Source of the DNA: Tetrahymena elliotti 4EA
Lineage: Eukaryota; Ciliophora; Oligohymenophorea; Hymenostomatida; Tetrahymenidae
Length of the DNA: 64,000 bases
Direction: 5' to 3'
Assembly: GCA_000231825.2 (NCBI GenBank)
Contig: JH720310.1
Coordinates: 867,583 to 931,582 of the forward strand
How positions within the stretch are numbered: the stretch's first letter is position 1; each line of letters opens with the position of its first letter. Shown one piece after another: positions 1-12,100 of the stretch. The notes below the pieces were generated by a model that searched no databases, had not been told where the DNA came from, and saw only the letters and a program-made list of their open reading frames with translations. The position numbers and the translations under genes were made by a program.

Positions 1-661
1 GAATATATATAAAATTATTAAAGATATTTAACACTCTTGATCCATTTTTTAATTTAATATTCTTTGAATAAAAACTTGCAACATCTCCTATAAGATGATG
101 TTGATATTAGGTTAGCTTATTGAAAATTCTTGAATTCATAGAAAGAATCCTAAAAAAATGCTAAATATTAACAAGTAATTTTAGAACTTTCATTAATCTT
201 ATAGGCTCAACTTTTTTAAATTCAATTGAAGCATGATTTGTAACTTAATTAGATAATTTTTAATCCTAATAATTTTATAAATTAGAAGTATGGAAATTTA
301 AATTTAGGGGTTAGGAAACATTATTTGAATCCTTATCTACCTAAATGGATAATTAACGAGATTTCTGCTTTTAAGCTTTCTCAAGAGCTTGAATTATAGT
401 AATGTTTAAATCATTTACTTAGTTATTTTCATCTGTCCTTGTTTTAAAATTTCTTCTACTTGTTTCTAAAAAGCTACTTAATTCTACTTCAGAATCACTC
501 TATCTAAATGGCAGTTTTTAAAATAATTTATGATCCTTTTTCATAATATAACGTTTAAATTGCTTTTATAATTATTAATGTATCATTACTTCTTCGTTTA
601 GATGTATTTAGTTTCGGTAAATCTAATTATTTTAGTAAAAATTTACATCTTTGAATGACAT
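1..661 (-). CDS. CNBD K+ channel paralogue, N-terminal part (cut by window edge)
   Basis: Open in the ciliate code from an ATG at 661 down to the window edge, about 220 residues, so only the cytoplasmic N-terminus is seen. The first 140 residues are polar and low in complexity (a run DSEVELSSFLETS, then many Q/N). They are followed by a basic helical stretch (RLMKVLKLLVNIQHFF) and FNKLTQYQHHLIGDVASFYSKN, which matches in position and pattern the pre-S1 segment of the two complete channels downstream (for example RRINDLKENEYNLINDFSNFY). Function is inferred only from this likeness and from the tandem position: the transmembrane and pore parts would lie to the left of position 1. The start is the first ATG in frame. 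Confidence 0.7.
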
Positions 662-1596
662 TTTAATTAAGGGCTATGTTAATAAATTGTATTTTTTATT
701 TTTTCTACTTGTTTTTAAATTTATATGATTTTTACTCAATATTATTGAAAATATGATTTTAAACACAATTCTCCATAGAATTGTAATGGAAAATAAATTG
801 ATTACATATCGAATATAATTATTGAATTCATTATCTGCTTTCTTATTTGCTTATAATTAAAAGTTATTTTTTTAAACTTATTCAATTAAATGAACAATTC
901 TATTTAAATTATTACTATTTTTTTTATAAAAATAAAATGTTTTTGAAAATATAAAATGAAATGAATGCTAAAGTGAACAAAAATACAATAAAGGAAATAT
1001 TTATTAATATTAAAAAATATTATGGGGGCCCTTTATCCGTAGCCTCTATTTACATTGGTATCTTAGTTAAAAATAGAAGAAATGAGAAAAATTTCTTTTA
1101 TTTTTCTGGAAAACAACATTATTGTTTTCTTACTCTATTAAAAATATATTTATTTCTAATATTTTAATTCTTAATTGTTATTTAATCTTTTAAGAATAAT
1201 TAATTATATTTTAGAATATGAGAAAATTTGACAAAGTTTCCTTTATTATTATTTTCACTTTTTGGTTCTTTTATAAAACATTAATAATATCTTTTAAATA
1301 GTATAAAAAGATATTGTGATTCTTTAATAAAATATTAAAAATAATTACAAAATGTTTTAAAAAATATAAAACGAAAAAAATCCTATGATTTTTCTTATAT
1401 ATTATTAATGATAAAAAAACTAAATGTACACAATGAATATTTTTTGTTAAATATTAATAATAAAAATAATAAGAAAATTAAATTAATGCAACAATTCTTT
1501 GATAAAATATTAATAATTATTACAAAATATTTTGAAAAATATAAAATACTATGATTCTTTTAAAAAATATGAATAATAAATAATTTAGAAAAAAAA
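662..1596. other. Intergenic gap between channel paralogues, holding a TIR element
   Basis: No gene is seen. The gap separates the start of the partial channel gene (ATG at 661) from the stop of the next paralogue (1597) and contains the small inverted-repeat element at 973-1258. The rest is A+T-rich low-complexity sequence. Confidence 0.6.
973..1258. mobile_element. MITE-like TIR element, copy B
   Basis: Begins GTGAACAAAAATACAATAAA and ends with the reverse complement of GTGAAAATAATAATAAAGGA, giving imperfect terminal inverted repeats of about 23-26 bp. The interior around 1083-1150 is clearly related to 4490-4560 of the copy inside the channel intron (both give GGAAAACAA followed by a matching A+T-rich stretch). 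About 286 bp, too short for a transposase. No target-site duplication was recognised. It includes the only GC-rich patch nearby (GGGGGCCC at about 1024). Confidence 0.55.
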
Positions 1597-4500
1597 TCAT
1601 AATTTTTAAAGTGATAAAAAATTAGTAGGGAAATTAACTCCATTTAGCATCTTGACTCCATATGAGAGATGGGTAGGTTTGTATTAATTAATATTATATT
1701 CTTGGATTACTTTTAATACATTAGAGTTTGTGTGGAAAATTGATAATCTTGCATTAGTCAAGCCTATATTATTTCTACGCTATTTTGTGGCTAATTTATT
1801 CTTTTTTTATTTTTTTTGCATAGATAAATATTGCTTTAGCTTTTAAATGACTTTATCAAAATTATTTTGAGGGAAATATTTTTTAAATTAATAAAGTTTT
1901 TCAAAATGATCCATAGAGCAAGATAGTACTTGAGAATCTGCTGGATTTAAAAAACTCTTTCCATTTGTAAGTTAAAGAAGTAAAGGAATATTTGTGCCTT
2001 AAATGATTCTAGAGAGTCTTTTTATAAACTCAATATCCTCTTAATATCCATTTTGAATTTATGATTTTATTACTTTTTAACTTAAAGTTGATTTTTGGCT
2101 GTTCATTTTTTCTTTGTTCTCTGTAAAGGATTTACCTGAATTATTATTTGCACTTTTTTCTATCATTTCTTGAATGTTATTGATAAGATTTGAGCTATTT
2201 TTCAATTATTATTAAGAAAATCTGTTATCAGAAAATAGTCCATTCACAATAATATTTTACAAGATCATTTAATCAACTGAACACCTATGTTCTCTATGGC
2301 TTTAATTGAGTTATTTTAAGCTTTTTTATGAAAAATTTTTTTTAGATTTAGCTTAGATACTAATATTTGTTGATGGTTTATTTTAGTTATCAACTGTGCT
2401 TGCTTGTTACATTTAACCCTCTTTTGCTTGATTTAAATTGAGGTCATCTGTTTATTATCTCAAAATTTGATAGGATTATTTGATATTAAAATTTGAATTT
2501 TGCTTGACTTAAAATTTTTCATAATCAGGTTGTTACAAATTGAAATAATTAAAATTTTATAAGAGAATTTATTGTTTTGCCAATTCTTATTCTTGTTCTT
2601 CATTACCATCATCTTCTTCATTTTGAAATTGATGTGGTAATTAATTTTAAATAAAGGAATCATTTTCATTTTTATTTACTCTACTTTCGCTTGCTAATCC
2701 GTTTGATAAAGTTCTATAAGATGATTCTTATTTTAAGTTATTACTATTTATATTCTCTAGTCCATCTGATGATTTAGTTTTTGCATAAGAGCATAATGTT
2801 TTAGAAAAAGCTTTCCTTAACTCAGAATTTTCTTAATTTTACAATGAATTATTACTGTGACATTATTAATTATCTATGTTTGCTGAAGATCCGTTTTCAT
2901 TATTTCCTGACTATTAGAAGTTACTATTTTTTTTTAAACTTTTAAACAACTTTTCTGTCTTTTTTTTATTATACACTTTAGAAAAATTGATTGAATTAGT
3001 ACTTTACTCATCTAAATGCATTAGTTAGGTTAAGCTTTCATCTTCCTCCTCATCTTCATCATTTTAAAAAATAGACTATGAATATTCTGAATTTAAAAGA
3101 TTATCTTATGTCTCAAATAGTAGATAACATGGATCATTTAATTATTTTAAATTTTATTTTAATCGATTAATTACTTCTTTGTTTTATTTAATCTATAATC
3201 TATTATTAAATATAATAATTTTATAATTCAATTTAAAATATTTTACTAATTTTACTCTCTTTTTGCTTGTATTCTTTTTTTCTTTCTTTAAGCCTAAATC
3301 CTATCTTAAAACGTTGAATAATTATTTCTTAAAATAATGAGTTATTTATCTTTTGTATTATGAGTTCTGGGGCATTAAATAGCTATATGACCAACACTTT
3401 TGCAACTATAGCATTCTGTGTGAATAGAAGATAAATCATTTTAAAATACAATTAGATCTTACATCATTTTAAACCTCTCAAAGTCTTCACTATTTTCTTT
3501 CAATATTTCCACAAATTTACTTCTACTTATTTTGTAAAGTGTAGAAAGATTTACACTCCTTGCAGAAGCCTATCGTTACATTCCGGAAAAGAAAGAAAGT
3601 TCACCAAATATCTAACCATCCCTCAAAATATTAATTATATTTGGTTTGTTTTAAATTTATTGATAATAAATCTCTATTATCCCACTTTAAATAAAATAAA
3701 TTGATGAGTCATCATGCTCCCACTCATTTATAATGACTTCATTAGGATTAATTAGAACTTCTTCCATTATAAATATTATTTTGTTTAAAGTAGCCTAAGA
3801 AAAATTAGAACTAAAAAGGAAATAGCTGTTTAGTATTTTAGAATTGATTTCTCTAGTTATTTCTTCTCTTAATTTATTAGAAAGAGCAGAAAATATTTTA
3901 TCTTCAGCTTGTTTATCTCTATCTTTCTACTCATCTGCTAAAAATGATAAATAATGTCTTACTCTACTTTTTAGTTGAATATTCACATCTTTTCTTATTA
4001 AATATCTTATAAAAATTATTAATTTTTTAGTTGTTTGATAATAAGTAAATGTAAAATTTCTATTTTTTAATTTTTTGTTTAAATAAATTTAAAATTTCTT
4101 TTTTAGTTTATGTTAAAAGTAAAAGTTAAGAAATACCTTTAAATTATTGTCATATCATCATTAAGCTATTTTGAAGACTTTTCAATCTCTTGTAAAATAA
4201 AACCAATATTGTTTATAGAATAGGCAAATACACAACTAAAAAGAATCATGGTAATTGAAATATACAGAGCCTCTATGTAATTTGTGGCTGCAATGTCTCC
4301 ATATCCAACTAAATATAATTTAATACCATAAATAAAATAATTGTCATTTATGGTGAAAATAGCAATTAAGGTAACTCTTATTAATTAATTGAAAAAAAAG
4401 TATGAAGGGGAATTTAAAATACTCTATCAATTACCTCAATTTTACATTGAAACATGGTATCTAATTAAAAACACAATAAGAAGAAATAAGAAAATGAATA

Positions 4501-6487
4501 AAATTTATTTCATTTATTTTAATGGAAAACAAAATTATTGCTTTCTCTCCTTATTAAAAATATATGAATGTTTTATATTTTAATTCATAATTATTATCTA
4601 ATTTATGTCAAATTTTTATGAAATTTTGTATCTATTGTAATAAAATAGAGAGAAATATAAATATCATAATAGAAAAAAATAAACTTGACTGAGTTCCTTT
4701 ATTGCTATTTTCACTCTTGTATTAAATTATGATTTACTGTATTGTATTAGAATATAATGAAATGCATAAATAAAAAATACCTGTAGTCATTGTGGTGATT
4801 GACCAATAAATAGAATAGACATACTTTTCATAATAAGGTTAGCTTGAAATACTAAGTTTATCTAGCCAGCAGTATACATTATTTTAAGATTCTTAAATAC
4901 CTAAAAAATACCACCCTATTGCAGCTTTTATTAAAAACTTAATTTTAATTTGAACAAATGAATAGAAAATATTTTACCAATATGTGCTGCAGTTATAACA
5001 CTTGCTATTTAATTAGCTAGTTTAACTATGTGCTTTTAGTTTTCTGTTAAAGTTATTAAATAGTTAAAACCCTTTTTTTTGTGAGAAACTCCATTTACTT
5101 TAAGAAAAACTAAAATATTAGATGCATACCTAAATAACTTATAGTTTTCATTCTAATTTGTTAACTCGCTTTAGTAAATAACTTTATAACTCAGGATAAG
5201 TAAACTTAGAAAATCAGTGATGAATGTTGATGAAAAGAAATACTTTTTAGCTATTAGTTTTCTTTTTGTTATTATGCTATCTTTGTTAAATAGAGCAGTA
5301 TTTAAATTAATGATTATATCAGCAACAAATACTATGAAAGAAAGTAAGTAGAACTTCTTATTAAATTCAAGATTTAAATCATCTTTTTCAATGAAAATAA
5401 ATAATGAATAAATGTAACAAAACGAATAAGTGAAAATAACTAAAATCATATCCCAGCATACTCTAAATATGTCAGTAGGCATAAATATTGGTATTAATTT
5501 TGAAAACCTTTCAAAATAATTAAATATCAGTTAAATTTAATATATTTAACCTTTTTTGTTCTTTTCTTAATAAAAATTGCTAAAATCATTAATAAGATTG
5601 TATTCGTTTTCTTTAAGATCATTAATTCTTCTATTTACATGCCTAACCTTTAACAAATTAATGAAATTTTATACATGCTGTCTAATTTTCATAACTCTAT
5701 TCATAGAACTATTTAAAAGTCTATTTATTATATTAGCTGCTTTTTAAAAGTTCTACTAATTTTTAGCTTAGTGATTATTCTCTTACTGCTCAATGTAGTG
5801 TGATTTTAAAGCAAAATTCACTTTCGTCCCAAGCTTTTTGAAGTTTTTTTCATAGAATATGTCTTCCTTAAGCCAAACCTTATCCTCTAAATTAGTTTTT
5901 GTATGATTTTTAGGTCTATTTTCACTTTTAACTGTTTAACTTGCATTTCCAAGATTCTCTATGAAATTTTAAGAATAAAACATGCTTGATTTATCTTAAT
6001 TATTAGCACTTTTTTGGTCATTATAAATATTAGAGGATTTAAGCTATTAAATATTCTAACTATTGTCTGTAATTATATCAGATTCTTCCTTATCTTTCTG
6101 AATTTCATTTATTGAAGCACCATAATCATTTTTAGCTGCAACACTGCAATTTATCTCATCATTTAAATACTGATTTTTTTAAGAAATTTATTTCGTTATA
6201 TCATTAAAACTATCTTATAGAGTATTTTCAGCATCTAATTATGATTTGAGCTTTAGTCTAGAGCTGCTCTTTCTATCTTAAAAACTACTTTCTTCTATTT
6301 CTGAGTCTCCATGATGTGAATATTGTAGCTTAGTATTTTATATTTAAAATAAATACTTTTAGCGAGACCTATCAACTTATGTATCATTATACTCATAGTC
6401 ACATTGATTAGAATTCTAATTGCTTATAAAAAATATTGATTGTCTTTAATTCTTTTTTTATTTAGGCACTTCAATTTGAGATTCCAT
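1597..6487 (-). CDS. CNBD-gated K+ channel with zinc knuckle (paralogue 1)
   Basis: Multi-exon gene, ATG at 6487, TGA at 1597-1599, roughly 1,400 residues. Order: long polar N-terminus; S1 at about 5400-5460 (DMILVIFTYSFCYIYSLFIF); S2 (FIVFVADIIINLNTALF); S3; an S4 poor in regular arginines; S5 (LIKAAIGWYFLGI); pore helix ending SITTMTT; filter VGYGD at about 4295; S6 (ISITMILFSCVFAYSINNIG). A C-linker and cyclic-nucleotide-binding domain follow (GQIFGELSFFSG, then RQASARS, about 3560-3780). Next comes a CCHC knuckle CYSCKSVGHIAIQC (about 3390-3430), then a long polar tail ending near PTHLSYGVKM. GYGD predicts K+ selectivity. Introns include 4309-4780, which splits the filter Val codon, and 4006-4136. 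The intron at 4309-4780 holds a TIR element. Plasma or ciliary membrane location is inferred from the family. Confidence 0.85.
4353..4714. mobile_element. MITE-like TIR element, copy A, inside channel intron
   Basis: Left end GTGAAAATAGCAATTAAGGT continuing AACTC; right end is the reverse complement of GTGAAAATAGCAATAAAGGA continuing ACTC. The first 14 bases of the two ends are identical and the full 24-25 bp differ by one substitution and one indel. 362 bp in total. It accounts for most of the excess of this intron (472 nt) over the intron at the same place in the neighbouring paralogue (61 nt). Its interior is related to copy B at 973-1258. No coding capacity for a transposase and no clear target-site duplication. 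Confidence 0.7.
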
Positions 6488-9183
6488 TTTGCTTGATTAA
6501 TCTTATTAAAAGTTAGTTTTTTGACTCTATTGTTTATTTATTGTTAAACTTTTATTAACCAAAAAAATAAAATTAAAACCAACCAAAAAAAATCAGTAGA
6601 ATTATGATAATAAATCTAAAAATCAATCATCTCATAATATATATTAGTAAATATTACTTTTTTTAATATGTTTTTTCTATTTATTTTTAATCTAATATCA
6701 GTTTAATAATTATATGAATAACTATCATTTACATTTTAATTTGTTAAAAAGTTATCATATTATTTCTGTTACTACATTAGGTCAATTTAAATTTTCCTCA
6801 AAAAACTTGTCTTACAGAAAGAACAAACAATAAATATTTCTTTTTTTAAGTGGATTTCAAAGTGTTTGTTTGATGATTATTAATTTAAAAAGTGTATACA
6901 GACATAATTAATAAATTAAAATTTTTTTGAATTTAATTTTTGTTGCTTTTTTTTATTCTAAAATAAGTGAAAACTATTTAAAAAATGACTATCAAATTCT
7001 TTTCAAACAAAGCATTAATTAATGTTTTATATAAATTTTATAAATGCTTTCGTTTATTTTTTTTTACACTTATGAGCTTACCATAATAACCGGAAGTATA
7101 ATCAATTCTTTATTTGATTTAGGAATATATGATCTAAATGCTGTTTTAAATCGATTCTCATATGAATGATCTGCTGTGATAATAATTTAAAAAAAAATAT
7201 TTCCCATCTTCTTAAATGACTCATTTTAAAATTGACCATCAATACCTCATATTTGAGATGATTAAAAATAAAAACAATCATCTTATCCTTCTTATTTGAT
7301 GATTGTGAAGAAACCCCCCTCCCCCCTATTTTATTCCCTCTTTATTATTTAATTTTTTGAATGAATTATCTTTTTAAATTAAATTATTTTACTCTTTAAA
7401 AATATTTGAAATTTCTCAGTATTTTTAATGACTGTCTTTAAACATAATTTAAAAGTAAAATACAATCAAAACAATAAAAAAGTTTATTTCTGTCTAATAA
7501 TATTTTATCTATGCGTCTCACTGAAATTACATTAGCCAGCAGCTAAAATTTTATTTTAAAATATAGATTTTTCTAAAATATATCATAAGTAAAATAATAA
7601 AAAAAACATTTTAAATTTATACATTGTTCATAAAATTGATTTGAAATAATTAGAAATCACCAATCTAGATTAGAATGAGAACCATCGCAATATGGTCCAG
7701 CCTTTAGATAAAAAAAGTTAGAGTGATGTTAATTTAAAAATTAAAAGCTGCTTAACTAAAAAAAGATAAAGAATATTGCGCAAATTTTGTAATATTTTAT
7801 CAAAAATAAATTAAATAATATGCATTAAATATCCAAATGATTTATTAAATTAAAATCTATCTACTCTTGAGCTGTTTCTTTTGCATCCACAAAGAAGAGA
7901 CCTTATTTTTTTAAATATAAAGCATCTTAACATTTAAAGGAAAAGAATGTATTAAAAAGTATAAAATATAGATGAAGATAAAAGTTATAATAATTCATAT
8001 TTACATTGTTTGATTTTTAGCAATAAACTTCAGAGGCTGAAATTTGCATCCTATACATTCTTTTTAATCACAAAAAGGCTAGACAAAAAAAAAAAATTAA
8101 ATGAATCATTTTTAAGAAATATTTTTTACTTATTAAGTGGAAAGTCCACAAGTACAATATAAGTATTCTTTTCCTGGTACTAATTGTCTCCTTTATTTCA
8201 TAAAATGGAATTTAACACACCAAGTAGGAATAATTATTATGATTATCTTTAACTTAAAAAAAATGTTTATTTTTTTAAATTTACGAGTATGGAAAAGGGT
8301 TTGCAATATGTGGTTTTTCTAATTTTGTTCTATCAATATTAAGTCTCTGACAAACAGTCATCTATTCTTACTTCTGCTACTTGTTATCTGCTTTTTCGGC
8401 CATTTTAAACCAATTTTATTTTAATAATTTGACTAATCTATATCTTTTATTAAATTAATTACTAACTTATACCTTTAGAAATGAAATTATTAGTATAAGT
8501 ACTATTCTTTATTTAAAATTAGTAATTTATTAATAAGTGAATTATCAAAAAACGCTAATAATATTTAATCAATATTCTAGTAATTTTTTAATCAATATTT
8601 ACTTTATAATCATATAATATTATTAACTAACTAACTAACTCTTGTTTTTATCGATTGAATTAAAAAAGAAAATTTCAAATATAAAAGGCTTCATGATAAG
8701 AAATAAATTGATAAATATTTTAGAAATTAATTAAGATTCATCACTTAACTTATGAATATACAAATTTCTATTTTCTTTTCAACATTTCATTTTAAAAAAA
8801 CAAGCTTTTATTCATCATTTAACATTTTAAAAATGCAGTTTTTGATTTTCATTTTAATACTTAAAAAACTAACAAAATATTTTCAGTTTACTTTCTTATT
8901 CTTTGTTAATATTTCAGAGTTGAATTTTCACAAAATATTTTATAAGTTATATTAAAAACTTAAAAATTAATTTAACTTTAATGCTTTAAAGGACAGTTAC
9001 AGTAAATAATTTTGAAGTAGTAACTTAAAAAAGAATCAAATCACTTATGATAATTTCTTTTTAAATTAAAGATTTGAAAATCTTAAACATGTACCTTATA
9101 TGTATGCCTTAAGTTATAAAATATAAAAATTTGAGAAATCAAATAAAATATTATTCGTAATGGTAAGATCAATAAATAGAATA
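6488..9183. other. Intergenic region between channel paralogues
   Basis: No gene is supported. It holds an isolated pyrimidine tract CCCCCCTCCCCCCT at 7314-7327, immediately preceded by a short inverted repeat (ACAATCATC at about 7274 with GATGATTGT at about 7299), and a CTAACTAACTAACT microsatellite at about 8626-8640. Short methionine-initiated frames at 8137 and 8752 lack TAA/TAG codons and look like chance. Confidence 0.5.
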
Positions 9184-12100
9184 TCAATTTTTAGAAGACT
9201 CGAAAAAATTTTTAGGGAAATTGCTTCCTTTTTGCATTTTAACACCATATGAGAGATATGTAGGCTTATATAAATTAATGTTAAAATCTTAAGGAATAAA
9301 TTTAATCAAATTAGTATTTCCTTAGAATATAGAGACCATGATATTTGTGCTTAAACCAATATTTTATCGACGCTATTTTGAAGCCAGTTTGTTTTTTTTG
9401 ATTTTTTTCTATTCAGATTTGTACTATTTTAACTTTAGCATAACTTTTTCGAAATTGTTAAGAGGGAAATATTTTTTGAAAAATTGAATTTTATCAAATT
9501 ATTCTATTGTGATGGGTAAATCTCTAGAATTTATTTAAATAGAGCTGTTTCTATTTTTCATATTTAAAAGTTATGGCAATTATGTATTCTATATCTATAT
9601 TATTTTTTAAACTCCCTCAATAAATTTCATCTACTAATTTGAACTGGTGTTATCTCTATGCAATTGTGGTTAAAATCCTTAATGATTTGTGGTAGAATTA
9701 CATAGATTATCTTTGGTATGCTAGTTGCTAAATCGGTTTGAATTATCCACTAAAAAGCTCTTTCTCTTCTCTTTTTGATCTAAAATATTTTTGCTTGAGC
9801 CCATGCCTTTTCCACAATTTTCATCTTTAATACTTCTCATTTTTTTATCATATGCATTTTAAGACTTTTCTAAAAACTCTTGGATACTACCTAAATTATT
9901 ATTGTTATTATTATAGATATTTGGTTATTATAGTTAATTTAAACATAACTAGTCACCAGACATGATGTTGTTTAATAACATTTGCTCTATCGTATGCTTA
10001 AATTCTTTTGGACTTTGATTGAAATATTTTTAGCTTTATTCAGGTATATTATTTTTAGATCTCTGTTGAACCATAATACTTGGTCTTCTATTTAAATTTT
10101 CTAATGTATTCTGTGAAATAATTTGAATATTTTTATTTTTATTTTGATCCTCTGAAGATTAAAAAGACATTTGATTTGTATATGAAGCATTTTAAATAGT
10201 ATAAGTCCCGTTTTTTAATTATCTTTTATCATGTTCAGATTGCAAATTACTGGTTTGCATATTTGATTTTTAGTTCTCTAGTTTTTTAGAACTACCTACA
10301 ATTGAGCTTCCTTAATCTTCTATAGTTGAAAATGGATGAAAATTATCTAATTAGCTTTAATTTGCTAAATCAGAGTCTAACTTATTTATTGCCTTACACT
10401 ACTAAGAAGAAAAGCAGTCTTTTCTTTGAGGATCTTGCTTTTTATTTTAGTTCTCTGATGGTTCTAATGGCACAGTATTGATTTAAAAAGCTGAAAAGTT
10501 CGAAGCAGCCTTAATATAATCTTAATTTTCTTATGCTAATAAAAGTTTAGAATTTTAAAAGTGATAATCTTAACTTATTTAGGATTCGATTTCTTCATTG
10601 TTTAGGACGAAGCTCAAATTTGTTTTTTTCTTATTTTTGTGATATGTTTATGCTTTCTTTTTTTATCTAGGTCTTTGGATATTTCTTGAATTGTTATCAA
10701 TGCTTTAATCATCAAAATATAATGGTATCTGTGACAAAGATTCTTCATCTTCATCGTCCTCCTCATAGTCTTCATCTTCATTGTAATACTTCGAATATGT
10801 ATTCTCAGAAGTAAAGAGATGATCATAAGTTTTAAATAATAAATAGCAATCCTAATTCTACTCTTTTAAATTATACTTTAAAGCTTCGCAAATTTCTAAG
10901 TTTTTTCTATATTAATATCTATTTTAAAATAAATACTTTTAATTTTGTTAAAATTCATAAAAATTTACACTGCTTTGAAGAAATATTTTTTATTTCTTCT
11001 CTTATATTCAGCTCTCTCTTAAAAAGTGGAGAAATTATGTCTCAGTATAATTAGTTATTAATCTTTAATTCTATGAGTTTTTGGACATTAGATAGCTATG
11101 TGACCAGTGTTTTAACAAATGTAACACTCTGTGTGAATAACTGATAAATCATTCTAAAATATAATTTGATCCTACATCATCTTGAATCTCTCAAAATCTT
11201 CAACATTTTCTTTTAGTACATCTATGAACTAGTCTCTATTTATTTTGTAAAGAGTAGATAAATTAACACTCCTAGCAGATGCTTATCGTGGCAGGCCAGA
11301 AAAGAAAGAAAGTTCACCAAATATCTATCCATCTCTCAATTCCTTGATCACATTAACTTTTTTTTGTTTTTATATTTAATGTTGATATATCTCAATAATA
11401 CCACTTTGAATGAAATAAATTGAAGAATCGTCATTCTCTTTCTCATTTATAATGACTTCATTTGGATTGATTAGAACTTCTTCCATTATAAATATTATTT
11501 TATTTAGAGTTGCTTATGAAAAATTTGAACTCAAAATGAAGTAACTATTGAGTATTTTAGAATTTATTTCCATTGTTATTTCTTCTCTCAATTTATTTGA
11601 TAAAATAGACAATATTTTATCTTCAGCTTATTTATCTCTGTCTTTCTATTCATGAGCTAAAAAAGATAAGTAATGTCTAACTCTACTTTTGAGCTAAATA
11701 TTTACATCTTTTCTTATCAAGTATCTTGTTTAATTTTAATAATAAAAATGATGAGATTTTTTTTAATTTATCCAAATTAAACAAATCAAAACAAAAACAT
11801 ATATTTTAATTTTTATCTAAAAAGGTAAATAATTTCATTCGAATTTCCACCTATTTTTATTTTTCAGATAACTTTAAATGAAATACAATATTTTAAGGAA
11901 TTAAAAAAAAATATTCATTAATTATTTAGAGATGATAATTATTAATGGGTAGCGGTACAAATATGGGAATTCCTCTAAAACTACCATTTAAGGAATAAAT
12001 ATGGGATTTCGCTTAATTAATCTTTATATGGTTACCCTTATAACTACCACTACCCAATTTAATAAATGGAAACCTGATTTTTAAAAATTAAATGCATTCT

